A stretch of 64,000 bases of DNA from Lewinellaceae bacterium (GCA_020636215.1 JACJYG010000010.1:62001-126000); one strand, 5' to 3'. Shown: positions 1 through 8,670, numbered from the stretch's first letter. A program made the numbers and translations. The notes: generated by a model from the letters alone, not told the origin.

Positions 1-1
1 T

Positions 2-499
2 GATTTGTTTTCCTTTAACCAGGAAAAGCAGTCCGTCCGGAAAGGGCTGACCCGCACGGCGAAAGGAATATTCACTTCCATTTACCACGAGCCGGTGGTG
101 GCTTATAGCTATCGGGAATACCTGGGGTCGGGCCGCAATGGCCTGCTTTACGTCCGCACCAGCAACCGGGAATATGTGTACCGCTTCCGGAAAAACTCGG
201 TAGAAGTATCCGTGAACGGTAAACCGGTAGGCACTCTTAAAGATAACAGCGTTTTATATGGCGGCCGGAGCAACCGCGTATTGGCCCGAATCAACCGGGA
301 AACAGATACCCTCTTGTTGCCGGTATTGGTCAACGAGCGGGAAGTGGCCAGCGTCGCAAAGCTGGATAAAAAGGCCCAGGCAGCCAAACTCGGCCAGCGC
401 GCTTTCGAATTTGTCAAAGAGGATATGACCCAGGAGGAAAAAGAGGTATTCCTTTCCCTGGGAGTGCTGGAAGTACTGGAACAATCCCTGAGCCGATGA
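2..499 (+). CDS. Conserved hypothetical protein, 5' end probably outside the window
   Basis: The frame is open to the left edge of the window and its only initiator near the edge is a TTG at 5, so the true start is probably upstream and the protein partial. About 165 residues are visible. They are rich in Arg and charged residues, with alternating beta-type segments in the first 100 residues (for example the run around LYVRTSNREYVYRF), and end in a helix around residues 130-160. No signal peptide, membrane segment or catalytic motif is visible. I do not recognise the family. It ends about 130 bases before the next gene on the same strand, which has its own promoter-like sequence, so the two need not be cotranscribed. 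Confidence 0.55.
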   Translation, partial: DLFSFNQEKQSVRKGLTRTAKGIFTSIYHEPVVAYSYREYLGSGRNGLLYVRTSNREYVYRFRKNSVEVSVNGKPVGTLKDNSVLYGGRSNRVLARINRETDTLLLPVLVNEREVASVAKLDKKAQAAKLGQRAFEFVKEDMTQEEKEVFLSLGVLEVLEQSLSR

Positions 500-515
500 G
501 TACAGGCCTTTCTTT

Positions 516-546
516 TTTGTAAAACCCGCCGGATGCTTTATCTTTG
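516..546 (+). promoter_or_regulatory. Bacteroidota-type promoter (TTTG-N19-TATCTTTG)
   Basis: TTTG at 516-519 is followed after exactly 19 bases by TATCTTTG at 539-546. This matches the known -33 (TTTG) and -7 (TAnnTTTG) elements of the Bacteroidota housekeeping sigma factor. It lies about 85 bases before the ATG at 630. Confidence 0.65.
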
Positions 547-629
547 CAAGATGCCCAGCTTGAAACCTTTTTCCTGAATAACTGTTATGCAAATGATTTT
601 TGTTGGCGGATAGCCGAAAAGTAACTGTT

Positions 630-1046
630 ATGAATTTGTCCAAAAAAGCAAACCTGATTATTTATAGGTTCCGGGAAAAAGGCTTGGAAGTGTTCCTGGT
701 CAACGCGGACAAAAAGAGCGACAACTGGGAAATACCCCAGGGCCCTCTCAATGATGAGCGTTCCCAGCATTTTAAGGAGGAAGACCGGCTCATCGAACTC
801 GATCCGGTTCAACAGGAAAGCGGTGACCTGGAAGAAGCCTGGGCTGTCGAAGGGGACTGGCATGAGATCCCTTCTCTGAAAGGCATGTTGTATGAAGATG
901 CCAAGTATCTGAAAGATAAAGTCATGGAAATGGGCGCCTTCTTCGTCGTAAAGGAAGCCTTCAAAAAAGTGTTACCCCACCAGTACGGATTTTTAAAAGA
1001 ACTCAAAGATATCCTGGTTGACCGCAATTCGGTTAAGGATATTTAG
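630..1046 (+). CDS. Nudix-fold-like protein without a recognisable Nudix box
   Basis: The 138-residue product begins with a strand-turn pattern typical of Nudix hydrolases: NLIIYRF, then LEVFLVN, then NWEIPQGPL, which parallels the GxWxxPKGxxE entry of that family. The catalytic Nudix box (GX5EX7REUXEEXGU) that should follow is not visible; in its place is an acidic stretch (EEDRLIELDP) and a tryptophan-containing segment (EGDWHEIP). The C-terminal half is helical. ATG 630 is preferred to an in-frame TTG at 600 because the fold begins only after it. The role is unknown; it could be a degenerate Nudix protein that binds nucleotide without hydrolysing it. It converges on the ABC transporter gene across a strong hairpin. 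Confidence 0.5.
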   Translation: MNLSKKANLIIYRFREKGLEVFLVNADKKSDNWEIPQGPLNDERSQHFKEEDRLIELDPVQQESGDLEEAWAVEGDWHEIPSLKGMLYEDAKYLKDKVMEMGAFFVVKEAFKKVLPHQYGFLKELKDILVDRNSVKDI

Positions 1047-1098
1047 AGTTTGGCCAAATTTCAGCCCGAAGGATGAAATTTGGCCAAGCTCTAAATAT
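1039..1098. terminator. 25-bp hairpin between convergent genes, also a palindromic repeat
   Basis: Arms 1039-1063 and 1074-1098 pair over 25 bases with a single G-T wobble around a 10-base loop. The stem overlaps the stop of the Nudix-like gene and ends 6 bases from the stop of the ABC transporter gene, so it probably ends transcription from both sides. No long U run follows on either strand, but the base of the stem is A/T-rich. The right arm and loop share the core CCCGAAGKATGAAATTT with the large palindrome at 5776-5953, so it is also a member of a dispersed repeat family. Confidence 0.6.
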
Positions 1099-1103
1099 AG
1101 GGA

Positions 1104-2891
1104 TCACTCTGCCGAGACAGCCCCTACCTGCACTCTCCACAAACTGGCGTATTCCCCATTAGCTGTCAGGAGGCTATCGTGACGGCCCTGCTCTACAATC
1201 TGCCCATCTTTTATCACTACGATCTTATCAGCATGCCGAATGGTCGAAAGGCGATGAGCAATGATAATCGCAGTTTTTCCTCTTGATAATTGGCTTAGGT
1301 TTTCTTGAATGGCGCGCTCAGTTTCCGTATCCACCGCGCTGGTAGCCTCATCCAGAATAAGGATGGGCGCATCTTTAAGGATGGCTCGGGCAATACTCAG
1401 CCGCTGCCGCTGCCCACCGGATAGTTTGATCCCCCTTTCCCCGACAATGCTTTCGTACTGATCGGGTAGTTGGGTGATAAAATCATGCAGCTGAGCCTTT
1501 CGGGCAGCTTCTATTACTTTTTCCATGGAACAATCCGCCAGTCCGTAAGCGATATTTTCGCGAATCGTACCGTGGAAAAGGTAAACATCCTGGCTGACGA
1601 GTGCAATTTGTTGCCGTAACTGGCTGATTGTAAGCTGCCGGATGTCGATGCCTTCCAGACGGATAGAACCTCCGGTTACATCATAAAGCCGTAGCAGAAG
1701 TTTGATGAGCGTAGTTTTGCCACCACCGGTAGGGCCGGCAATACCAATGGCCTGGCCGGCTTCAACATGCAGGTTGAGTTGGCGGAGGACGGGCTGGCCA
1801 GGTTGGTAGGCGAATGTGACGTCCTGAAGGTGGAGGTTGCCGGCCACTACTGGTAATTCATGCGGCGTTTCGGGGTCAACAATTTGGCGTGGGGTATCGA
1901 TCAGCCCGAAGATCCGGCGCGCCGAAGCTCGTGCCCGTTCGTATTCATCAAAAACGACGCCCAGGCGGGTAACCGGCCAGAGGAGGCGCTGGGTCATCAT
2001 CGCAAAAAAAGCCAACTGGCCAAGAGAAAACCTGCCGGGCTGATAAATTACCCAATAGGCCCCAATGAGCAATGTCGCTGCAAAACCAAGGCTGATGAAG
2101 ATCCGGATTAGAGGAATATACACAGAACTCCACCGGATCGCCAGGAAGTTGGCGTCGCGATACATTTCCGAAGATTTCCGTACCCGCTCGGCTTCAAATG
2201 CCTCGGCCGTGAAGCTCTTGATGACCAGAATACCGGCGATATTGTTTTCCAGGCGGGTGCCTAATGCCCCTACGCCTTCCCGGATTTGACGATAGTAAGG
2301 GGCTACCTTTTTCTGATAGTACAGGCTGCCGAGAATAATAAACGGGATGGGCGCCATGCCGATAAGGCCCAGCGGAAGCGAGACGGCACAAAGCGCCCAG
2401 CCGGCAAAGATCACCAAGGTGATCAGTTGGAGGATCTCATTGAAAACGTGGTTGAGAAAGCGCTCCAACTGGTTGATATCGTCATTGAGCATTGCCATCA
2501 GGTTACCGGTGCGCTGACTCTCGAAATAAGCTAGTTCGCGGCCCTGCAACTGTTCGTAGGCATCAAGCCGGAGATGGTGCTGGACCCGTTGGGCCAGCCG
2601 CAAAAAGCCCCGTTGAAACAGCCACTCGAAAAAGCTTTCAAAACCAAAGATCACCAAGGTCAATACCGCGAGGAATACTACGACTGGCCAGGCTTCAGAC
2701 AATCCAGTTAGCCGCGGAATCCAGTCTGGTATCTGATTGCTGGCCGTGTCGATTAACCAGGCAGTCAGGAATGGAGGCATCAGGTCGAATATCTTGTTGA
2801 TGACGCTGGATACAGAGGCAAACAATACAGGCTTACGAAAATTTCGCAGATACTGGAATAAGCGCCGCATTGGGTGGGTAGGCTCGTTCAT
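1104..2891 (-). CDS. ABC exporter, fused membrane and ATPase domains (MsbA/multidrug type)
   Basis: This 595-residue half-transporter works as a homodimer or heterodimer in the inner membrane and exports lipids, drugs or peptides using ATP. Residues 20-320 form the ABC type-1 membrane domain with six hydrophobic segments. The ATPase domain occupies about 345-585. It has Walker A GPTGGGKTT near 384, the signature LSGGQ near 489, Walker B with ILILDEATSAVD near 508, and the H-loop in IIIAHRLST. Length and order are normal for the family. The substrate cannot be read from sequence. Cytidylate kinase lies 85 bases upstream on the same strand and may be cotranscribed. Start chosen at 2891 because the first membrane segment follows closely. 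Confidence 0.9.
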   Translation of the reverse strand: MNEPTHPMRRLFQYLRNFRKPVLFASVSSVINKIFDLMPPFLTAWLIDTASNQIPDWIPRLTGLSEAWPVVVFLAVLTLVIFGFESFFEWLFQRGFLRLAQRVQHHLRLDAYEQLQGRELAYFESQRTGNLMAMLNDDINQLERFLNHVFNEILQLITLVIFAGWALCAVSLPLGLIGMAPIPFIILGSLYYQKKVAPYYRQIREGVGALGTRLENNIAGILVIKSFTAEAFEAERVRKSSEMYRDANFLAIRWSSVYIPLIRIFISLGFAATLLIGAYWVIYQPGRFSLGQLAFFAMMTQRLLWPVTRLGVVFDEYERARASARRIFGLIDTPRQIVDPETPHELPVVAGNLHLQDVTFAYQPGQPVLRQLNLHVEAGQAIGIAGPTGGGKTTLIKLLLRLYDVTGGSIRLEGIDIRQLTISQLRQQIALVSQDVYLFHGTIRENIAYGLADCSMEKVIEAARKAQLHDFITQLPDQYESIVGERGIKLSGGQRQRLSIARAILKDAPILILDEATSAVDTETERAIQENLSQLSRGKTAIIIAHRLSTIRHADKIVVIKDGQIVEQGRHDSLLTANGEYASLWRVQVGAVSAE

Positions 2892-2975
2892 GGTTGAATA
2901 CCTTAAATGTGAGTGTTTGGGGGTTGAGGATTTTTCAGGTGCACGCCAATTAAGTGCTTCACGCTTCTCCTGCCC

Positions 2976-3653
2976 TCATCTATTGTTTTTTTTGAGCACC
3001 GCCTGCGCTATCTCAAGGGCTTTTTGCAATTGCTGGGCTTCATTCAAATATGTATTGTCAATAACGATTGCGTCTTCAGCTTGCCTTAGGGGGCTGTCTT
3101 CGCGGGTGGAATCGATATGGTCCCGATGTTGCAAATTGGCGCGCACGCTTTCCAGACTGCTGGGAACGCCCTTGGTTAGGAGCTCATCGTAGCGCCGCTG
3201 CGCCCGTACTTCGGGGTCGGCGGTGAGGAATATCTTGAGTTCTGCTGTGGGGAATACCACCGTGCCGATGTCCCGTCCGTCCATGACGATACCTTTGTCT
3301 TTGCCCATAGCCTGCTGGAGCCGTACCATGGCCCGGCGGACCGCCGGAATAGCAGAAACAGGGCTGACCAGATTGGAAACGGGCATCTGGCGGATCTCTT
3401 CCTCCACGTCCTCCCCATTTAATAAGGTATGGTTGTTGGCGGAGGCAAAGCGGATGGTAATGCTTTCGAGGGCGGCATCGACCTGTTTGGCGTCCTTCAG
3501 CGGAATTTCGTTCCGGAGGAAGTAAAGGGTTACGGCACGGTACATGGCTCCGGAGTCGATGTAGGTATACCCTAGCTTTGCCGCCAGGCCTTTGGCAAGC
3601 GTGCTCTTCCCACAAGAAGAATACCCATCAATGGCAATAGTGATCTGTTTCAA
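2976..3653 (-). CDS. cmk: Cytidylate kinase
   Basis: This 225-residue cytoplasmic enzyme phosphorylates CMP and dCMP with ATP in pyrimidine nucleotide salvage and supply. The P-loop GYSSCGKST lies at residues 10-18. The substrate-binding segment DSGAMYRAVTLY follows near 35, and the family motif DGRDIGTVVFP lies near 126. A C-terminal lid region with RR and R-D contacts (RAQRRYDEL, then HRDHIDSTREDSPL) is complete. Length is usual for the family. The start at 3653 gives the family N-terminus with the first beta strand ITIAID directly after it. A TAnnTTTG-like box lies just upstream on the same strand. Confidence 0.95.
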   Translation of the reverse strand: MKQITIAIDGYSSCGKSTLAKGLAAKLGYTYIDSGAMYRAVTLYFLRNEIPLKDAKQVDAALESITIRFASANNHTLLNGEDVEEEIRQMPVSNLVSPVSAIPAVRRAMVRLQQAMGKDKGIVMDGRDIGTVVFPTAELKIFLTADPEVRAQRRYDELLTKGVPSSLESVRANLQHRDHIDSTREDSPLRQAEDAIVIDNTYLNEAQQLQKALEIAQAVLKKNNR

Positions 3654-3673
3654 TGGCCTGCATTTTCAGGCCC

Positions 3674-3681
3674 CAAAGATA
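3674..3681 (-). promoter_or_regulatory. Possible -7 promoter element of cmk
   Basis: On the minus strand this reads TATCTTTG, matching the Bacteroidota -7 consensus TAnnTTTG, about 20 bases before the cmk start. No TTTG box is seen 19 bases further upstream, so the call is weak. Confidence 0.4.
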
Positions 3682-3721
3682 TAGATATCCGTTGAAAAGG
3701 ACGGCAATTGGCTCTATCCCT

Positions 3722-5233
3722 TTAGTTCAGATAGGAAAGAATGCGGCTCCATAGCTTTTCATAGGGAATGACCTCTAACTCGGCAATAGCGCCCCGATAA
3801 AAGAAGGCGCGCTCCCGGAGTGCGTTCAGGTAGTTATCGATATTGGATAATTCTTCGGCCTGGAAATCCGCTTTGTTCAGTTGCTGTAGCAATCGGATGA
3901 ATTGGACCGCCCGGTAATATTCTTCTTTCCGGAGCTGCTGGTTGGCGTACTTTTTAAGCCGTTCTATGCGCTCGGATAGGCCGCTGTAAGTTTTGCGTTC
4001 CAACAAAAACAGGATCTGCAGGATTATCATCAGGATGGAAAAAATACGCTGCTCTTTGGGATACAGCACTGGGCTGCTCAGGAAGCTGCTCAGGCGAAAG
4101 TTTTTCCTGCGCTGCATCATCAGGACCGGGTTTTTTTTGCCTTCGCTTTCAATGATATAATTGCAATAGGCCTCAAATACCTGCCACTTTTCCTTTTCGG
4201 GCTCTTCCAGCTTGCGGAATTTACTATTTTCTGACGCTTCGTTGAAAATGGCGATGGCATGGATGTAATTGTCGGTATGCATCGCCAGCAGGAAATAGTA
4301 CTCCATGAAATTGAACCAGGCCTCGCTCCCTTCTACCATTTTTTTCAGGCAAATTTCCGCATTGGCCCGGCCGTCCCGGTAATTTCTTAAATGGAGATAA
4401 GCAGACATTTTCTTGGACTGGAAAGTGACCAGTTTGCTTTCCTGCTCAAAGGCGGCGTGCTGCTCAATGTATTTTTCGCCCTGTTCGCACACCTCGATCA
4501 TGGCTTCGAAATCCATGAGCATTTCATAGCGGTAGACCCAAACCAGGTACATATTGTAAAAAACGATCGGCGAATTATACTGTTCCGATAGGCCTACCAG
4601 TGCATCACAGTAGGAATCGATCCGCTCCGCCAGGCCTCTGTTTTGGGAATAGGGCTTGTAATAATTCATGATGACCCGCTGGTATAGCTCCTCGGAACGG
4701 ATCTCTGCTTCCAGGATGTGGGCGTACTCTTTGATATAATTATCGTACACTTCATAATTGCGCTCGTCCCCTTCGGTGGCATAATATTCGCGAAGGATTC
4801 GGGAACAGTTGACGATGATGTCTGCAAAATGGAATTTAAGCGCGGTCGTTAGCACCTGACGGGCCAGTTGTGCGGCGGTATGGGGTGCTTCGTACCACAT
4901 GAGCGTTTTTACCAGCGCCCATTCCTTGTTGCAGGAGTAGTAGGCGCGGTCATAGCTGGAGGCTGTCGGGAGATTGACATCCAGAAAGAACAGTGTATTG
5001 AGCAGGCGCTTTCGGAACCTCGATTTTAGCTGCCGGTATTTTGGGTCAGTTGGAGAGCAGTTGTATAGGTAATTAGCCGCATCGCGGTCTGTTTTGAATT
5101 TGTTGCCCATCAATGCATCGTAAAATTCATTGAACTTACTGTTTTTGTTTTGAAGGGAGTTCAAGTCGAAAATTTCAATCTTTCGCACTTTTCGTTTCGT
5201 AACGATCTTAGAAATTTCAATAAGGTTCTTCAT
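3722..5233 (-). CDS. Helical-repeat (TPR-like) protein of unknown function
   Basis: The product is about 503 residues if translation starts at the ATG at 5233 (MKNLIEIS); an earlier in-frame ATG at 5284 would add a Cys/Lys-rich stretch that looks non-coding. The protein is almost entirely helical, with paired helices carrying aromatic and Ala/Leu spacing like TPR repeats (for example LARQVLTTALKFHFADIIVNCSRILREYYATEGD near residue 130-160). No signal peptide or convincing membrane segment is visible apart from a hydrophobic helix near 405-420 (ILMIILQILFLL), which could be buried. A basic region (KSRFRKRL) lies near residue 75. I do not recognise the family. A strong hairpin separates it from DUF2795 upstream, so it is probably transcribed alone. 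Confidence 0.75.
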   Translation of the reverse strand: MKNLIEISKIVTKRKVRKIEIFDLNSLQNKNSKFNEFYDALMGNKFKTDRDAANYLYNCSPTDPKYRQLKSRFRKRLLNTLFFLDVNLPTASSYDRAYYSCNKEWALVKTLMWYEAPHTAAQLARQVLTTALKFHFADIIVNCSRILREYYATEGDERNYEVYDNYIKEYAHILEAEIRSEELYQRVIMNYYKPYSQNRGLAERIDSYCDALVGLSEQYNSPIVFYNMYLVWVYRYEMLMDFEAMIEVCEQGEKYIEQHAAFEQESKLVTFQSKKMSAYLHLRNYRDGRANAEICLKKMVEGSEAWFNFMEYYFLLAMHTDNYIHAIAIFNEASENSKFRKLEEPEKEKWQVFEAYCNYIIESEGKKNPVLMMQRRKNFRLSSFLSSPVLYPKEQRIFSILMIILQILFLLERKTYSGLSERIERLKKYANQQLRKEEYYRAVQFIRLLQQLNKADFQAEELSNIDNYLNALRERAFFYRGAIAELEVIPYEKLWSRILSYLN

Positions 5234-5344
5234 TATGGGCTTTTTGCATTTTGTGACATTGTAAAAATTGCATTTTTTGCCCATATTTTCAAATAATTAT
5301 GTCACATGTACACAATTAGGGGCGTACCGTTTAGAAGGCCATAA

Positions 5345-5393
5345 CGCAAAGAGAGGGGCCTGCCGATAACTTCGGCAGGCCCCTCTCTTTGCG
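5345..5393 (-). terminator. Perfect 21-bp hairpin, probable terminator of the DUF2795 gene
   Basis: Arms 5345-5365 and 5373-5393 are perfectly complementary over 21 bases, are G/C-rich, and enclose a 7-base loop. The hairpin lies between the end of the DUF2795 gene (5503) and the start of the next minus-strand gene (5233). A T-run is weak on either strand, so the mechanism is not certain. Confidence 0.65.
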
Positions 5394-5502
5394 CTTTCTG
5401 TTATCCGGCTCTCCTTAAATTATAATCCTTTTTGAATCAATTGATTAGCGAGCTCCGGGTAATAGGTTCTCAACAGGTATGAAGGGGTATCTTCTTTCCT
5501 GG

Positions 5503-5724
5503 TCAGTATTCTTCTTCGTTGAAGAGAAAATCGTCTTTTCGAGGATAATCTGGCCAGATGTCTTCAATTCCCTCGTAAATCTCTCCTTCGTCCTCCATGT
5601 TCTGAAGATTTTCGATGACTTCAAGCGGCGCACCTGAGCGAATTGCGTAATCAATCAATTCGTCACGGGTGGCGGGCCACGGAGCATCTTCCAGATGGTG
5701 AGCTAGTTCCAAGGTCCAATACAT
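5503..5724 (-). CDS. DUF2795 domain protein
   Basis: This small acidic protein of 73 residues begins MYWTLELAHHLEDAPWPATRDELIDYA. It has the ELIDYAIRSGAPLEVIENL segment typical of DUF2795, a short helical family very strongly conserved across the Bacteroidota. The C-terminus is acidic and aromatic (IWPDYPRKDDFLFNEEEY), as in relatives. No catalytic residues are visible; the function is not established. The whole length matches the family, and the ATG at 5724 is the family start. It stands alone between a strong hairpin downstream and a large palindromic repeat upstream, so its promoter must lie within about 50 bases of the start. Confidence 0.9.
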   Translation of the reverse strand: MYWTLELAHHLEDAPWPATRDELIDYAIRSGAPLEVIENLQNMEDEGEIYEGIEDIWPDYPRKDDFLFNEEEY

Positions 5725-5775
5725 ATAATTATGCGTGTTTGTAATGAAAATTCAGTGGTTACTCTTTATCGAATC

Positions 5776-5953
5776 GGCCCTAAGAACTTGTTTAAAATTC
5801 GTTTTTGGGAATGAAAAGGATTCATTTTTTGGTGAGACAAGGCTCTTTTTGAAGTGCATACCTGGAAGGTATGGACGAAAAAAGGAACGAAGTATCACCG
5901 AAAAAGGGGCATTTTCAACCCGAAGTATGAAATTTAAACAAGTTCTAAGGGCT
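5776..5953. repeat. Large palindromic (MITE-like) element, about 178 bp
   Basis: The outer arms 5777-5801 and 5928-5952 pair with only two internal mismatches. The centre pairs perfectly (CATACCT at 5857-5863 with AGGTATG at 5867-5873), and the sequence between is imperfectly self-complementary throughout. The whole piece could therefore fold into one long hairpin about 88 bases high. No transposase gene is present, and short frames inside it are by-products of the palindrome. Its right end shares CCCGAAGTATGAAATTT, with one change, with the hairpin at 1064-1081. That shows a dispersed family, possibly a non-autonomous mobile element or a REP-type repeat. Confidence 0.65.
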
Positions 5954-6161
5954 CTATCTAGATATTTTTAATTAGCCTGTTGAATAAGAAAGTTCTTTTT
6001 TTTAGAATCAAAAGGACAGAATAAATTTCCGGCAAATGAAAAAAAACCTATTGGATTATCCAAACAATTTCCACCAATTTTTTTTTCCTTTGAATTTTTA
6101 TTTTCCAACACGGGCATTCAGGAATTTTTTCACCAATTTTTTTACTATTAATATTTGATTG
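5954..6161. other. A/T-rich intergenic stretch
   Basis: About 208 bases with many T and A runs (for example around 6000, 6042 and 6080) downstream of the transglutaminase-like gene on the minus strand. No open frame, hairpin or promoter could be supported. Together with the palindrome it makes a gene-free gap of about 440 bases. Confidence 0.6.
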
Positions 6162-7340
6162 TCAATTGGTTACGCTTTTTATGATTTCAAATGGGCTGTT
6201 TTCAAAACCTTCCGGTGCGATCCCAATCACAGCTGAATTGACCGGGCCGGTTGGATCACAGATGTAATAGGCTTTTCCCTGATAACGAATGAAGCCCGGC
6301 CGGGTTTGGGGCAGGGCGACTCCCACCGTCAGATGCCCCGGGTAAGCAATAGCGATTACGGGAAGGTGGAGCAACTCTTTAATGAGCTGAACAAATAGTG
6401 CACAACGGTCCTCACAGTCAGAGTAGGGATAGAGAAAAACCTCCTCCGCCGCCATAGGCTTGCTGTAGCCGAAGCACTCCTTATCTTCCCGGTAGGCAAA
6501 AGCAGAACGTGTAAAGGCTGCTAATAGTTCGGTTGCTTCCCATTCGCTTTTTCCTTCCAGCATTTTACGCAATTGCGGCAAAAGGGATTCTGACAAGCTG
6601 GCAGAAAATGGAATATCGAGGTAGGCGCTTTCATCGATGACAGGGTAGTCGTTCATATAGGACCGGACGACTGCATCAGCCGACAGCCGGAGTTGGTACC
6701 ACTTGTCTTTAAATGGAAACCGGAATTGCTTTTCGATAATTTCCGGCTGGAGCAGCGGCAGTTTTTCCAGCCGAAAGGAAAAGGCATGGCCCTTGGGGTT
6801 AGGCTGAAAATCCAACAAGTACAATGCCCTTTGTTGGCCGGCGCCACTGTGGATGTCGGTCAGGTTGACAAATTGACGCCCCCTGTCTTCGATGATGGGG
6901 GCTTCGAAGACCTCATCCTGAGTATAGAGGAATAAAAACACTTCCTGTTCCTTGAATGCCAGGCGGGTATCAAAACCGGATTGGGAAAGAAAGAACCAAC
7001 AGGCCATTTCCTTAGCCGGCAAAGCACCGGGGCCATATAGCTTATCCAGGGCATTGTGCATAAGCTGGTAGTACAGCCAGTCATTGAGTTGAAAGATCTT
7101 GCGTGCCTGTTGAAGGCTACGCAGCAGCGGGGCATAGTCCGATTTGGCCAGGGCATGAAAATATTCAACCAGATCCTGTTCGTGTATCCTTGGTTGTGGC
7201 AGAGAGAGCATGTCCGGGTTATAAGTTATCCGGATGGTTTCGGAATAAAAAGGGACGGCGGCCTCCTCATATCCCTGTGCACCGGCATTGATGCCGAATT
7301 GCAGAATTGCCAGGAGCATCAATCCAAATTGTCGGGGCAT
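6162..7340 (-). CDS. Secreted transglutaminase-like protein
   Basis: The 392-residue protein begins with a signal peptide ending near AGA/Q at residue 21-22, so it is exported. The C-terminal third has a papain-like transglutaminase triad in the right order: Cys309 in SDCEDRCALF (compare the family GDCEDFA), His336 in PGHLTVGVA, and Asp362 in YICDPTGP. The domain may cleave or cross-link peptide bonds; the substrate is unknown. The N-terminal 250 residues look beta-rich and have no recognised family. The gene follows queA on the same strand across a 12-bp hairpin, so it is probably transcribed separately. The final residues EIIKSVTN show no T9SS sorting signal. Confidence 0.75.
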   Translation of the reverse strand: MPRQFGLMLLAILQFGINAGAQGYEEAAVPFYSETIRITYNPDMLSLPQPRIHEQDLVEYFHALAKSDYAPLLRSLQQARKIFQLNDWLYYQLMHNALDKLYGPGALPAKEMACWFFLSQSGFDTRLAFKEQEVFLFLYTQDEVFEAPIIEDRGRQFVNLTDIHSGAGQQRALYLLDFQPNPKGHAFSFRLEKLPLLQPEIIEKQFRFPFKDKWYQLRLSADAVVRSYMNDYPVIDESAYLDIPFSASLSESLLPQLRKMLEGKSEWEATELLAAFTRSAFAYREDKECFGYSKPMAAEEVFLYPYSDCEDRCALFVQLIKELLHLPVIAIAYPGHLTVGVALPQTRPGFIRYQGKAYYICDPTGPVNSAVIGIAPEGFENSPFEIIKSVTN

Positions 7341-7359
7341 ATGTTCACTGCATTTATTA

Positions 7360-7394
7360 CAAAAGCGTATCCTGAAGTAAAAGATACGCTTTTG
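7360..7394 (-). terminator. 12-bp hairpin downstream of queA
   Basis: Arms 7360-7371 and 7383-7394 are perfectly complementary with an 11-base loop. Placed 29 bases after the queA stop on the minus strand and followed by A/T-rich sequence, it probably terminates queA before the transglutaminase-like gene. Confidence 0.6.
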
Positions 7395-7422
7395 GACAAA
7401 TAGATCTTGCTACTAAAGCATA

Positions 7423-8487
7423 TCAGATGATCAACATGGCGTCTCCATAGCTGAAAAAGCGGTATTCTTCCTTGATTGCCTGATGGTAGGCTTCCATGAC
7501 CAGGTCAAAGCCTCCAAAAGCACAGACCATAATCAGCAAGCTGGATTTTGGCAGGTGGAAATTGGTTACCATAGCGTCGGCAATGCTGAATTCAAAAGGT
7601 GGATAGATGAACAGGTTTGTCCATCCCTCCGCAGGTTTCAGCATATTTTCGGCTGAAACAGCCGATTCGATAGAACGCATGGAAGTGGTGCCCACAGCGC
7701 AAAGGCGGTGCTTCCCTTCTTTGGCGCGGTTGACCTTTTCGACCGCATCGGCGCCGATACGGAAATATTCGGCGTCCATTTTGTGCTTCGACAGGTCTTC
7801 TACATCAATGCTGCGGAAGGTGCCTAAGCCAATGTGAAGGGTGAGTTCTGCAAAATCAACCCCTTTTATTTCCAGGCGCTTCAATAACTCCCGGCTGAAA
7901 TGAAGGCCAGCGGTTGGAGCGGCGACAGCACCAATTTCTTTGGCGAAAACTGTTTGATAACGGTCCCTGTCCAGGTCTTCGGCCGGCCGGGCAATATATT
8001 TGGGCAAGGGCGTATTGCCCAGCAGGCTCAGCTCATTCTGAAATTCATCATCGGTCCCATCATAGAGAAAACGGATGGTCCGTCCACGGGAAGTTGTGTT
8101 GTCCACGACTTCCGCTACCAACACTTCATTGCCGTGTTCATCGCTGAAATATAACTTATTGCCTACCCGGATCTTCCGGGCCGGATCGACCAGGACATCC
8201 CAAAGGCGGGCTTCATTATTGAGTTCGCGAAGTAGAAATACTTCGATCTTTGCTCCCGTTTTTTCTTTCTTGCCATACAAGCGGGCTGGAAACACCTTCG
8301 TATTGTTGAAGATCATCACATCTCCTTCGTCGAAGTACTCCAGAATATCCTTGAAAATACGGTGCTCTATCTTGCCTGTTTCCCGGTGGATGACCATTAA
8401 CCGGGATTCGTCGCGATTAGCAGCAGGGTATTGTGCAATTAATTTTTTGGGAAGCTCAAAGTCAAATTGTGACAGTTTAGTCCTCAT
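7423..8487 (-). CDS. queA: tRNA queuosine: S-adenosylmethionine:tRNA ribosyltransferase-isomerase
   Basis: QueA (354 residues) moves the ribosyl part of S-adenosylmethionine onto preQ1-modified tRNA to make epoxyqueuosine at the wobble position. The family N-terminus FDFELPKKLIAQYPAANRDESRLMV, the FNNTKVFPARLYG segment, AAPTAGLHFS near residue 190 and the C-terminal LPKSSLLIMVCAF block are all present. Order and length match the family. It is a cytoplasmic enzyme. ATG 8487 gives the expected N-terminus. It is probably transcribed alone: a TAnnTTTG-like box lies upstream and a hairpin downstream. Confidence 0.95.
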   Translation of the reverse strand: MRTKLSQFDFELPKKLIAQYPAANRDESRLMVIHRETGKIEHRIFKDILEYFDEGDVMIFNNTKVFPARLYGKKEKTGAKIEVFLLRELNNEARLWDVLVDPARKIRVGNKLYFSDEHGNEVLVAEVVDNTTSRGRTIRFLYDGTDDEFQNELSLLGNTPLPKYIARPAEDLDRDRYQTVFAKEIGAVAAPTAGLHFSRELLKRLEIKGVDFAELTLHIGLGTFRSIDVEDLSKHKMDAEYFRIGADAVEKVNRAKEGKHRLCAVGTTSMRSIESAVSAENMLKPAEGWTNLFIYPPFEFSIADAMVTNFHLPKSSLLIMVCAFGGFDLVMEAYHQAIKEEYRFFSYGDAMLII

Positions 8488-8517
8488 TCTTTAGATACTT
8501 TTTCGGATATCGGAGCG

Positions 8518-8525
8518 CAAAGATA
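8518..8525 (-). promoter_or_regulatory. Possible -7 promoter element of queA
   Basis: The minus strand reads TATCTTTG, matching TAnnTTTG, about 30 bases upstream of the queA ATG. No TTTG is seen at the ideal distance, so support is partial. Confidence 0.4.
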
Positions 8526-8670
8526 ATTAAATATGCCTGATGCTCAGCCCAAAGTAGGTTTAAAATATGCGTAATTTACCGGAATGGGCTCAGGGGGGGT
8601 ATTGCTCCTGTCCTACACTAATACAGCTTTCCGGCCGATTAGTTCTCTGGAACCTGTTTTCCCTTTTGCT

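Noticed and set aside
5735..5971. A 78-residue frame inside the large palindrome
   Set aside because: It follows the palindrome and has no protein-like features; explained by the repeat.
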